A stretch of 20,153 nucleotides of DNA from a virus. The notes beneath the pieces were generated by a model, which worked only from the letters and a program-made list of their open reading frames with translations, was not told the origin of the DNA and searched no databases. Both the position numbers and the translations under genes were made by a program. The stretch is from IMG/VR virus record IMGVR_UViG_3300025117_000251, positions 1-20,153 of that record; one strand, 5' to 3'. Every line of letters begins with the position of its first letter. Position 1 is the stretch's first letter. Of the stretch, positions 12,619 to 19,989 are shown one piece after another.

Positions 12619-14418
12619 CTATACGGTAATCGTTACACCCATAATCGTTTCCCAATCGTCGCCATCATCTTCTTCATGCAATATATTCTTGTCCAAAATT
12701 GACGCCAAATAGTTAGCCATGCTAACACTTGTATATCTGTCTTTTCTTCCCGATCCTTCTTCTAATTTAATGTTCTGATTACCCTTCTGCATATCCCAAG
12801 ACAAATTAACTGTTTCAGCTATGAATAATGAAGTCTGCAAAAACGGATGTAAGAGGTAAGCCCTCATTACACTATCATCTGCACTAAAATAATCTTTTTG
12901 TGTTCTCAACAAAAAATCTTCGGCTTCATCTGTATCTACTAAAAACGACCAAAGTTTTTTTTGCAGAGACGATCTAAACTGAACATGCATATCCGTATTC
13001 AAAACCGGCGTTCCAGATATTGGGAAAATAATAGGAATCGCATTAATGCCTAGAGTTCTTCCCTTAAATTCTGCTTTTACCTTATCGTCTATTTCCGGTA
13101 TGTCCATCACGGTAAACGCGGGAAACTGCTTGCTCAACTCTTCATGAAAATAGGGAGCAGAAAGTGAATCAAACAAAACAGATCCTGCCTGTGCGACATC
13201 CATGGCGATGAAAGCGGCCCCAAACCAATACCAAATTTCTTTAATTCTATTGGCTTGAAGAATGCCGTTGGCTCCATGAGAACTTTCCATATACACAAGA
13301 GACCTAGCATATCCGCGTTTTGTAGGAACAAGTCGAATACAGGAAGTTACACTGTTATCATTAGCAGAACTAAGCCTGGTGGCAATATCAACACCCATAA
13401 TACGTATTTCACCTTCAACGCGGGGAATATCAAATGGATTCTTTTTTAATCCATATTCCTCACGCCTAGGAGGATAAAACGCTTTTTGAATTGTGCGTTT
13501 AAAGAAATTAATAGGATAGTAGGCATTTTCATTCGAATTACCTGGTATATTGCCGTACTGCATATCAAAAGCAACATTATCTCTTTTTTCTTCTTCCATC
13601 TGCTGTATAGTTTTTAGCTTATGTTTGATGGTTGTTAAAAAATCTGTGGCGAAAAATCCTGCTTTTTGACCGTTAACCATGGCTTGCGCCGTTAGCATTG
13701 CCGTCTTATACCACCACTCGGTTGTATACCAAGCAGACGAAATATAGTATGATCTAACCGGCTCTACAATATTTTTATATTCTTCTTTTTTAGCAAAAGG
13801 AGTTTGTCTGGGAATCAAAAACGGTTTTAAAATATTGTCGAGAACCGCCTTATCCATTTTGGCATATTCGTCAACAATCAGGTCATTACATCTTGCTCCC
13901 AATGCTCCTTCATTTGCTGCAACAACACTCATCTTCGAACTGTTTTTAAAAATACATTCATAAGTATTGTTGTTGGCGGTTATTTTAGTAATTTCCATTT
14001 TACAAAAATCGGAATTATCAAATATCCACTGTACCTTGTTTTTAATAATACGTCCGCTCTGATCTTTTGTTGTAGCCGCCACGATTGTTTCCAAACCAGG
14101 ATACAAAATACTTCTGGCAACAACAAATACCGCAACAACAAAACTTTTAGCCGATGCACGGCTACATATAGCCACAAACAAGGGACTAATCGACATCAGG
14201 TAAATCCATATAATCTGATATGGAAATAATTTTATTTTCATCACATCAATTATGAACACCACAATATTGCGCCTGAAGAAGGTATTCCAGAGGATTATTT
14301 GCTGTCGTTTTTCTTCCGTGAGTTCTTTGGCGGTGATCATCGGTTTTCTTTGCCGAGAAACATCTTGTGTTTTCGAATCTTTGATATAACTATTTTGGTA
14401 TAGGCGAGATTTTGGCAT
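12619..14418 (-). CDS. terL: Terminase large subunit
   Basis: The frame has 599 residues; the ATG at 14418 lies 5 bases after the zinc-ribbon gene, with only a weak GAG as SD. The ATPase domain has the deviant Walker A SRASAKS at 86-92 (no glycine before K91), Walker B NDLIVDE at 178-184, and a coupling-like segment YYISSAWYTTEWW at 224-236. The nuclease domain has GVDIA with D344, the strand FIAMDVAQ with D407, and KDRYTSVSMANYLA with D561, fitting the RNase H-like fold with three acidic residues. The protein drives DNA into proheads through the portal and cuts the concatemer. Length and order are typical. The SRASAKS form is known from a branch of phage terminases, to my knowledge. The stop is followed almost at once by the promoter of the endonuclease. 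Confidence 0.95.
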   Translation of the reverse strand: MPKSRLYQNSYIKDSKTQDVSRQRKPMITAKELTEEKRQQIILWNTFFRRNIVVFIIDVMKIKLFPYQIIWIYLMSISPLFVAICSRASAKSFVVAVFVVARSILYPGLETIVAATTKDQSGRIIKNKVQWIFDNSDFCKMEITKITANNNTYECIFKNSSKMSVVAANEGALGARCNDLIVDEYAKMDKAVLDNILKPFLIPRQTPFAKKEEYKNIVEPVRSYYISSAWYTTEWWYKTAMLTAQAMVNGQKAGFFATDFLTTIKHKLKTIQQMEEEKRDNVAFDMQYGNIPGNSNENAYYPINFFKRTIQKAFYPPRREEYGLKKNPFDIPRVEGEIRIMGVDIATRLSSANDNSVTSCIRLVPTKRGYARSLVYMESSHGANGILQANRIKEIWYWFGAAFIAMDVAQAGSVLFDSLSAPYFHEELSKQFPAFTVMDIPEIDDKVKAEFKGRTLGINAIPIIFPISGTPVLNTDMHVQFRSSLQKKLWSFLVDTDEAEDFLLRTQKDYFSADDSVMRAYLLHPFLQTSLFIAETVNLSWDMQKGNQNIKLEEGSGRKDRYTSVSMANYLASILDKNILHEEDDGDDWETIMGVTITV

Positions 14419-14426
14419 AATGACAA

Positions 14427-15428
14427 CTACTCGCTTTCTGCGTCGCTTTTTATCTCAGTTTTCAATTCCGGTACATCATTGGATTCAAAAATAGCATTGT
14501 CTAAAACTACGTCGTCATCATCTGATATAGAATAATTCTTGCGCCCGTTGAAGAAATTGGTAATAGGTCTGCTGACGTAATCCCTGAGATATTTTTTTAT
14601 ATCAAAAAAATCATCGAATAATTTATAATCCCGATAATGTTCAGCAGGGTGCTCTTCTTCAATCATTTTTATCAGCATACCATAAGAATCGCCCAATTTG
14701 CCCTGTGTGGCTGCATTAGTCTGAGCAGGACTAAGAGCGCTTGTTTTCAAAAGTACCTGAAACTCTTCTTCCAATTTATTAACGGGCTTTTGTTCACTTC
14801 GCGCCTGTCTAATGGTAAATAATTTCAATATAATGAGTTTCAACAAATTGATTTCACCACTATTTTTAATACTATAATCTCTTGCCCATTTTGCATATTC
14901 GGCTTCCAACCAGACGTAATCATTATGATTGAGGCTTTCACCCCAGAACTGTTGCAGTTCTTCTGCGTTTTTATCACTGGGTTGAAGCGGATCACTAGGA
15001 GGAAGTATTTTAGTCGGTTCTATAAATGTCAAATCGGTAGAAACTATTTTATCCTTTAATCCGTGTTTACTCATACTGATAAGTTTTGTTTTATATATTC
15101 CAAAGGCGTTATCGCTTTTCGATCCTTTGGCCTCCATAGTTTTAAGATGAGATTCAGTAGCCATAACCGCGGTTTCATCAAATACAATATTGAACATTCG
15201 GCAACATCGTAAAATAGCCCTAACAATATTTCCTTCTGATTGCAGCATCAAATTGTATACTTCGTTGCAACAATTTTTGCACACACTGAAATAACCGTTA
15301 CTATCGAGGTACAAATCCGTCGCCAAAAAGAATTCTCTTGTTATTTTATCTTTCATACATCGGCGACAATATATTAACTTTTCATCAGATTTACCCGATG
15401 TTCTAATCAAACTTTTTGCTTTAGGCAT
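14427..15428 (-). CDS. Zinc-ribbon protein in the small-terminase position
   Basis: The frame has 333 residues and starts at the ATG at 15428, 10 bases after AGGAG. The N-terminus carries a four-cysteine zinc ribbon: C21xxC24 (YCRRCMKDK) with C50xxC53 (VCKNCCNEV) about 25 residues later. The middle is helical, with ESLNHNDYVWLEAEYAKWAR and a possible coiled-coil stretch, and the C-terminus is very acidic (ISDDDDVVLDNA). I know of similar zinc-ribbon proteins coded just before terL in large phages, where they are proposed to be small terminase subunits that recognise phage DNA. The direct position before terL with 8 bases between the genes supports that. A transcription or recombination factor is the alternative. 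Confidence 0.75.
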   Translation of the reverse strand: MPKAKSLIRTSGKSDEKLIYCRRCMKDKITREFFLATDLYLDSNGYFSVCKNCCNEVYNLMLQSEGNIVRAILRCCRMFNIVFDETAVMATESHLKTMEAKGSKSDNAFGIYKTKLISMSKHGLKDKIVSTDLTFIEPTKILPPSDPLQPSDKNAEELQQFWGESLNHNDYVWLEAEYAKWARDYSIKNSGEINLLKLIILKLFTIRQARSEQKPVNKLEEEFQVLLKTSALSPAQTNAATQGKLGDSYGMLIKMIEEEHPAEHYRDYKLFDDFFDIKKYLRDYVSRPITNFFNGRKNYSISDDDDVVLDNAIFESNDVPELKTEIKSDAESE

Positions 15429-15450
15429 TTTCTATGTACTCCTATTATTT

Positions 15451-15476
15451 AAAAATAATCGCATCATAAAAGATGC
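15451..15476 (-). terminator. Weak intrinsic terminator after the tRNA
   Basis: GCATC (15476-15472) and GATGC (15465-15461) form a 5-bp stem with a 6-base loop, followed by GATTATTTTT (15460-15451), a T-rich tail. It lies between the tRNA and the zinc-ribbon gene. The stem is short, so read-through into the packaging genes is likely. Confidence 0.4.
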
Positions 15477-15500
15477 ATATTGAAATTTGTGTTACTAAGA

Positions 15501-15573
15501 GCTCCAAAGAGGAATTGAACCCCTGACATCCTCATTACAGGTGAGGCGCTCTACCAACATGAGCTATTGGAGC
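15501..15573 (-). tRNA. tRNA-Thr (anticodon UGU)
   Basis: The cloverleaf is clear. The acceptor stem has 7 perfect pairs (GCTCCAA with TTGGAGC). The D arm is GCTC/GAGC with a 9-base loop containing GG. The anticodon stem is CCTCA/TGAGG with loop CCTGTAA, so the anticodon UGU (15539-15537) reads ACA. The T arm is AGGGG/CCTCT with loop TTCAATT. No CCA is encoded and the discriminator base would be U. Two things are odd: position 33 of the anticodon loop is C instead of the nearly invariant U, and the D loop has an extra T after A14, so position 15 is not the usual purine. It lies in a gap between the fibre and packaging genes, next to a long hairpin, which may help its processing. It may supply a codon that is rare in the host. 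Confidence 0.9.
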
Positions 15574-15577
15574 CAAG

Positions 15578-15624
15578 TATAGTCATAGAAGGAATAACTG
15601 GCAATAATTCCTTCTACGACTATA
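15578..15624 (-). other. 18-bp hairpin between the BppU-like gene and the tRNA
   Basis: Arms 15607-15624 and 15578-15595 are complementary over 18 positions with a single G-U pair and an 11-base loop. In the transcript it stands 23 bases after the BppU-like stop codon and 4 bases before the tRNA. No U-tract follows, so it is more likely an RNase III-type processing or protection hairpin than a classical terminator. It could release the tRNA 5' side from the fibre transcript. Confidence 0.6.
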
Positions 15625-15647
15625 TAATGAAATCGTTCTTTTATGTA

Positions 15648-15968
15648 CTATTCAAATACGGGATGTACGGTAAACGTATCGGCAGTTGCCACCCATTGCC
15701 CGTTTTCGGTATTTACTCTAGCGCTAATATACCAAACACCAGGCATGCTGATATCGCCTGCGACTGAAACATATTTTATTCTACCGTTTTTACCATCGGT
15801 ATCAAATACTGCGGGTCGATTGAAAGTAGTTCTATCTGGTCGTTTAAATAAAATTACATTGGATGCGCTGGTTCCGCCGGATAAATCAACCGGTACTCCG
15901 CTATCTGATATGTTAATAATAAATACAGTCCCAATATCATTTGTGTGGATATCCGTAATAGCAGACAT
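15648..15968 (-). CDS. BppU-N-like baseplate or fibre protein, 106 residues
   Basis: The ATG is at 15968, 3 bases after the stop of the upstream small gene; the SD (GAGGTAA) overlaps that stop. The sequence reads DIHTNDIGTVFIINISDSGV, then ASNVILFKRPDRTTFNRPAV, then DGKNGRIKYVSVAGDISMPG and VWYISARVNTENGQWVATAD. This is the pattern of the BppU N-terminal domain (DUF2479-like) found in baseplate upper proteins and many stand-alone phage proteins: an Ig-like beta sandwich with KRPD, GKNGRIKY and PGVWYISA elements. At about 106 residues it is the domain alone. It probably anchors or connects fibre proteins on the virion; that function is inferred from the family and from its fibre-gene neighbours. 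Confidence 0.82.
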   Translation of the reverse strand: MSAITDIHTNDIGTVFIINISDSGVPVDLSGGTSASNVILFKRPDRTTFNRPAVFDTDGKNGRIKYVSVAGDISMPGVWYISARVNTENGQWVATADTFTVHPVFE

Positions 15969-15971
15969 ATA

Positions 15972-16124
15972 TTACCTCGCAATCACTAGGGAGTTTTGAA
16001 TAATTCCCAGTATCTCTAAAGTTTGTTTTATATACAAAGTACTTTGATATGCTCTAGTTGCAGATATTCTAAAAGAAAATTGTCGCTGTATTGAAACATT
16101 AAACTCAAATATATCAGCGTTCAC
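15972..16124 (-). CDS. Very small protein, 50 residues, GTG start
   Basis: This short frame starts at the GTG at 16124 behind GAGG with 6 bases of spacing, overlaps the end of the preceding small gene by 11 bases and ends 3 bases before the BppU-like ATG. It encodes NADIFEFNVSIQRQFSFRIS followed by ATRAYQSTLYIKQTLEILG. Alternating polar and hydrophobic residues suggest beta strands. The tight overlaps on both sides, the SD site and the lack of any other use for this stretch support a real gene. I do not recognise a family with certainty; small strand-rich proteins like this occur in phage fibre modules. Confidence 0.6.
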   Translation of the reverse strand: MNADIFEFNVSIQRQFSFRISATRAYQSTLYIKQTLEILGIIQNSLVIAR

Positions 16125-16281
16125 AACTCACCTCAAACACCCTGCATATTTTCAATGTAATCTCCTTTGTGGGTTGCCAGAAAAATGATATGATCTCGGC
16201 AATAAATTTCCTAGAATATCCCCAAGAAACAATACCGCCGAAGTTGTTGACGTTTCTTCCATATCCTCTCGCAACTATCAT
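16114..16281 (-). CDS. Very small protein with an RGYGRN motif, 55 residues
   Basis: The ATG at 16281 overlaps the TGA of the preceding gene (ATGA overlap), and GAGGA lies 6 bases upstream, a classic translational coupling layout. The sequence begins MIVARGYGRNVNNFGGIVSW and continues GYSRKFIAEIISFFWQPTKE. Small phage proteins that start with an I..RGYG motif and continue into a hydrophobic helix are, to my memory, common in fibre modules of phages of Gram-positive hosts. No function is known to me. Two overlaps with neighbours argue that it is translated. Confidence 0.65.
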   Translation of the reverse strand: MIVARGYGRNVNNFGGIVSWGYSRKFIAEIISFFWQPTKEITLKICRVFEVSCER

Positions 16282-16943
16282 TCCAATTCCTCGCGGCGTT
16301 CACTACCTTGACCCCTGTATTTCTGCAAACCATCGGCGTCCTCATACAATTGAGCACTTAATAGTATACTGCCGTCTTCGGCGTAAATAGTCATCACGCC
16401 TGTAAGGGGATCTGTTATCATCTTATTTTTTAGAATGGCGGTGATAATGCTGGTTTCGTATGACATATCACTTAGCGATTTACCAAATGTGTTGACGTTG
16501 GTGTGGTTTATCAACAGGCTCTCCCAAACAGCAGTAGCAATTTCTTCTGGGGTTGGAGGAGTGACACCGCCTCCGGTGGCAACAGTAATTGCCTGCACCG
16601 GTTGCTGATAATTAATTCTAACAGTATAAGCGCCGTCGGTATTGTTGAATGGGTCTCCACCACCGTCAACAAGCAATATGCCGTCACTAATAGTAACGGT
16701 ATGATTTGCCTCTTGCGGTTTTAGTTTCCACCCATTCATCAAAAACGCATAAATAGGAATAGCCGTTCCAACTATGGGGTCGATGTCGTTACCGCCCACT
16801 TGACTAAAAGCAGGGAGATATTTGGAGTTATCAGACGTAAGAAACCAATCTACCCACCGTGACCATAATTGACGAACCGACAACGATGTTGTTCCGGCGG
16901 TCAAGGTTATTACTTTTGTCAAACCATTAAAGGTCAGCCCCAT
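16278..16943 (-). CDS. Virion fibre/decoration-type protein, 221 residues
   Basis: The ATG at 16943 follows GGAG with 6 bases of spacing, and the SD overlaps the stop of the upstream gene. Residues 1-75 form a module GLTKVITLTAGTTSLSVRQL followed by WSRWVDWF, KYLPAFSQVGG and FLMNGWKLKPQE. Beta strands follow to about residue 125, then a proline-rich hinge GGGVTPPTPEEIATAVWESL, a helical segment, and a C-terminal DPLTGVMTIYAEDG with a charged tail. I recognise the ITL...WSRWVDW module and the TPEEIA.AVW hinge from phage virion proteins. The N-terminal layout resembles that of the next protein upstream (16953-18338). It is probably a fibre or adsorption component. Confidence 0.78.
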   Translation of the reverse strand: MGLTFNGLTKVITLTAGTTSLSVRQLWSRWVDWFLTSDNSKYLPAFSQVGGNDIDPIVGTAIPIYAFLMNGWKLKPQEANHTVTISDGILLVDGGGDPFNNTDGAYTVRINYQQPVQAITVATGGGVTPPTPEEIATAVWESLLINHTNVNTFGKSLSDMSYETSIITAILKNKMITDPLTGVMTIYAEDGSILLSAQLYEDADGLQKYRGQGSERREELE

Positions 16944-16952
16944 CGTTACTCC

Positions 16953-18338
16953 TTAATCGAGGTAGGCTCGATCAGTTTCTGCGGTTAGTGTAATTGATAT
17001 ACCCTTACTTCTAGATATTGTTCCGGTTGCTACAACCGGTTTAGCACTTCCGGCATTACCGGCTACAACCGTTATTGGAGCGTCGTCACCATTACTTCCT
17101 GTTCCCCGTTGTACGTTCCCGTCGTAGTCATATGAAAATCCAATAGATGCAGCGGATATCGCTCCGGTAATCGGAAAGCCGTCGTTATCATTTACGGTGA
17201 TAGCATTAGCTGTTCCGTAGTCATAACCTAAATTGCTACCAGCGTCATCATTGGTAAAGTACATACGATAATATCCGGTGCCACCAGAAATTAAAGCAGT
17301 GTTGAAATTCAATGTTCCGGCAGCCGCATAAGGATAATAGACTTCGCTACCAGGAGAAGAACCATAAGGAAGGAAATAAATACGATTTAAATCTGCCGCA
17401 ATAACCCCTTCAATAAACACACCAGCAGTTGTATAAAGCGTATCGCCTACAAAATAGCACAACTGGTTAGCCGTCTGCCCCGCTACAGTACCTATGCCAT
17501 CATCAATATCCCCTGCTTGTCGGAGATTATATTGCATCTTGGTATAAATCTCTTCCAAAGTAGCATTTGCGACGGTATTATCTATAATGGTTCTGAAGTT
17601 ATATGATTGACTGCCAACCTGTTTGCTCTGATTAACGCCAAAATATTCAAGACCAATGCTTGAATACGGCGCTCCAGCCATAGCAACATCATCTGCTGTG
17701 ATTTTTAAGTCTGCACCAACGGAAATAGGCAGAGAAACTTTAAATGCGCCCGTACCGGACTCACCAACATCGGCTAATACGGCATCGTCATATGTATAGT
17801 TGGCTTCACGACAGAATAATTTAAAATAAGAGCGGTTATCGAAATCGCCGTTTGTAGCATCTCCATAAACCTGTATACCCTCATTCGGAGCATCCGTAAA
17901 GGTAAAATCATAAGCAGTACCGCCGGAATCGCGTTGATAATAAAATTGTGCCCCGCCTGGAAATCCAGAAGCTAAACCAACCAATCCCACATATTGTCGA
18001 TTTAATACACCGGCGCCAGAATATTCACTCCAACCAGCATCTCGAATCATTTGCCTTGTTGTATCGCCTGCGGGTTTCCATCCATTGTAACTGCCGCCAG
18101 GATCTTGGCCGAAAATATACTGACCGGAACGGGCATCGAGAACATTCATGGGGAATGGATAGGGCTGATAAGCAGCGGTTGTCCACAAGTCCACAAATTT
18201 CGCCCAAATAGCGTTACCCGTTACTCCGTCTTTTGCCGTAAGGTTTCCGGCTTCAATCAGTGTAAATGTTTTTGCACCAAAATCAAAACTTATCTCAGTA
18301 CCGACAACTAAACTATCGGGATCTATAATTTTTGCCAT
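16953..18338 (-). CDS. Virion fibre/decoration-type protein, 461 residues, ending in DRAYLD
   Basis: The ATG is at 18338 behind AAGGAGG that overlaps the upstream stop. The N-terminal domain has FDFGAKTFTLIEAGNL, then AIWAKFVDLWTT, YPFPMNVLDARSGQYIFGQD and NGWKPAG, the same order of elements as the 221-residue protein. The centre is rich in glycine, tyrosine and aspartate (GGAQFYYQRDSGGTAYDFTF), with SQSYNFRTIIDNTVANATLE and a helical EEIYTKMQYNLRQAGDIDDG. The C-terminal third is a beta-rich region that ends in ETDRAYLD. Composition and length suit a long virion fibre or head-attached structural protein. It has no signal peptide or membrane segment. Receptor binding is plausible but not shown. 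Confidence 0.8.
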   Translation of the reverse strand: MAKIIDPDSLVVGTEISFDFGAKTFTLIEAGNLTAKDGVTGNAIWAKFVDLWTTAAYQPYPFPMNVLDARSGQYIFGQDPGGSYNGWKPAGDTTRQMIRDAGWSEYSGAGVLNRQYVGLVGLASGFPGGAQFYYQRDSGGTAYDFTFTDAPNEGIQVYGDATNGDFDNRSYFKLFCREANYTYDDAVLADVGESGTGAFKVSLPISVGADLKITADDVAMAGAPYSSIGLEYFGVNQSKQVGSQSYNFRTIIDNTVANATLEEIYTKMQYNLRQAGDIDDGIGTVAGQTANQLCYFVGDTLYTTAGVFIEGVIAADLNRIYFLPYGSSPGSEVYYPYAAAGTLNFNTALISGGTGYYRMYFTNDDAGSNLGYDYGTANAITVNDNDGFPITGAISAASIGFSYDYDGNVQRGTGSNGDDAPITVVAGNAGSAKPVVATGTISRSKGISITLTAETDRAYLD

Positions 18339-18350
18339 AAACGCCTCCTT

Positions 18351-19895
18351 CTATTCCAAATATGCCCTGTCAATTACTTGACTAATAGGTAAAGAACCAT
18401 TGGCTGCACCTAGGATATAGCCTCTAACATATAGAGGTATATATCCGGTTTTAAATATTCCTATATCTATACTTTCACCAGCACTTGTATAATTGTAATT
18501 ATACGTTGTTCCAGAATTTTGTTGCACATTAATACGTTCGGTTTCCGTACCGGCATTTAGAATAGAAATATCGGAGCCGTCTTTTAGTCCTGAAAGCGTA
18601 AGAGTAATTGAAGAAACGACGCTTGTGGTTGCACCATCGCCATTACGATATGAAACCACGCCGATGTTATTGCTTGCATTAAGAATGACATGGCCACCGG
18701 AATTATTATAAATAACTTCATTGCCCGTTGAACCATGGGCTGCGGCATATCCGGTAAAAGTATTACCGACCAGGCTATATTCGCCGGAGGCGTTTATCTC
18801 AACAGCGTGTTTTGTGCCAGCGGAGACAAATTTACATCCGGTGATCAGCGTGGGGTTATTGGATAGTAACGCCTTAGTTGCATCTGCCGTAGAATCGAAA
18901 GTACAATTAGTTAATGTTGCGCTATTTTGTGTAACTAATCCACATCGGCGGAAAGTAGTTCCCAATAATGTCGAATTCGAAGCATATCCAAAAACATCCA
19001 TATCTGTAAAAACACAGTTGGTAATATTTTGAACGGCATTATCGGTGGTGATCCATCTTCCCTTCGAAACCGTTCCCAAAGCAGTGACGGTAATAGAAGT
19101 TAAATCCACTCTGCTACCAACGTTTCTAACTTCAAATGTATTAAAATTAGAAGTTACTTTACCCGTATTTTGAATAAAAAGCGATTTGTTAGAATCTCTA
19201 AAATCTACAGCCGAACCATATCCGAAAACAATAAGTCCTTTTACAAGATATGATCCGTTGACAGACTGAATCAACCCCCATCTGTTAGCAGAATTGTCAT
19301 TGATAGCCGCAAATCCAGAAAAGGTGGCGTAATTATCAGTCTCACCGTCGGCAAGTCTTGCCTCACCGCGACCATATCTAAAACCGTCTGCCAAGCATGG
19401 CGACCCCTTGGTAATGGCGTCGAGATTCCAGAAAGCCGCACCTATATACTGTGAGTTTCCAAGCCCTGTTCCAACAGCGTCATCGCTGGCAACGGTGGTA
19501 TTTACTGCATAATTAATCCAGCCACCATAAACATAGGTTGTGCTACCACCAACATCCCAAGAATTAAAATTAGCCAGAGAACTACCGATCATCATGCGAA
19601 TACCGCCATTAACGTCGGTATTCAGTGTCTTTGGTGAAGCCCAATAAAACCATCCGAAAAAAGCGCCATCAGTTGGAAGAGTAATTCCGGCAGTGTTGTT
19701 AACCATCATCCCGCCCACGCCAACAGCATTAAATGCCTTGGATATTGAACCAGAACCTTGAATAAAGTTTTCTGTATCAACGCTGGGGGCGGCACCATAA
19801 GTCCACCCTGTAGCGGTAGGTTCAGCCCAAGTTTTTCCACCCGCTTCGCCTAGATCAATATCAATAAGGTCGGTGGTATACGATGGTACTGCCAT
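18351..19895 (-). CDS. Beta-helix-like tail fibre or head fibre protein ending in DRAYLE
   Basis: The frame has 514 residues and starts at the ATG at 19895 with an AAGGAAG SD site. The N-terminal 200 residues look like a jelly-roll, lectin-like domain (FFGWFYWASPK, YIGAAFWNLDAITKG). From about residue 250 to 400 there are repeated short strands with N, C, F and T at turns (ITNCVFTDMD, LLGTTFRRCGL, LTNCTFDSTAD, ITGCKFVSAGT, LVGNTFTGY), the signature of a right-handed beta-helix as in fibre and tailspike proteins. The C-terminal part is an Ig-like sandwich (SITLTLSGLKDGSDISILNA, then IGIFKTGYIPLYVRG) and ends in PISQVIDRAYLE. It is likely a virion surface protein that meets the host or its glycans; no catalytic acid pair can be named from the sequence alone. 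Confidence 0.82.
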   Translation of the reverse strand: MAVPSYTTDLIDIDLGEAGGKTWAEPTATGWTYGAAPSVDTENFIQGSGSISKAFNAVGVGGMMVNNTAGITLPTDGAFFGWFYWASPKTLNTDVNGGIRMMIGSSLANFNSWDVGGSTTYVYGGWINYAVNTTVASDDAVGTGLGNSQYIGAAFWNLDAITKGSPCLADGFRYGRGEARLADGETDNYATFSGFAAINDNSANRWGLIQSVNGSYLVKGLIVFGYGSAVDFRDSNKSLFIQNTGKVTSNFNTFEVRNVGSRVDLTSITVTALGTVSKGRWITTDNAVQNITNCVFTDMDVFGYASNSTLLGTTFRRCGLVTQNSATLTNCTFDSTADATKALLSNNPTLITGCKFVSAGTKHAVEINASGEYSLVGNTFTGYAAAHGSTGNEVIYNNSGGHVILNASNNIGVVSYRNGDGATTSVVSSITLTLSGLKDGSDISILNAGTETERINVQQNSGTTYNYNYTSAGESIDIGIFKTGYIPLYVRGYILGAANGSLPISQVIDRAYLE

Positions 19896-19949
19896 ATATT
19901 CTTCCTTTCTATTGTCGCCATAATAGACAATGAAATTTGTATTTTATTA

Positions 19950-19976
19950 TGCCCTCTATTTATCACGCCGAGGGCA
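19950..19976 (-). other. GC-rich hairpin before the fibre gene
   Basis: TGCCCTC (19976-19970) and GAGGGCA (19956-19950) form a 7-bp stem with a 13-base loop, about 55 bases before the fibre ATG. A second hairpin using the same CCCTC/GAGGG sequence lies at 20036-20054, so the arms can also pair across each other. There is no U-tract. It may be a read-through terminator or an attenuator between modules. Confidence 0.4.
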
Positions 19977-19989
19977 GGGCGTATTCATG

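Noticed and set aside
19957-19964. GATAAATA, close to the T4-type late promoter TATAAATA
   Set aside because: Single occurrence in an intergenic gap, one mismatch, and no sign that this phage uses a T4-like late sigma factor.
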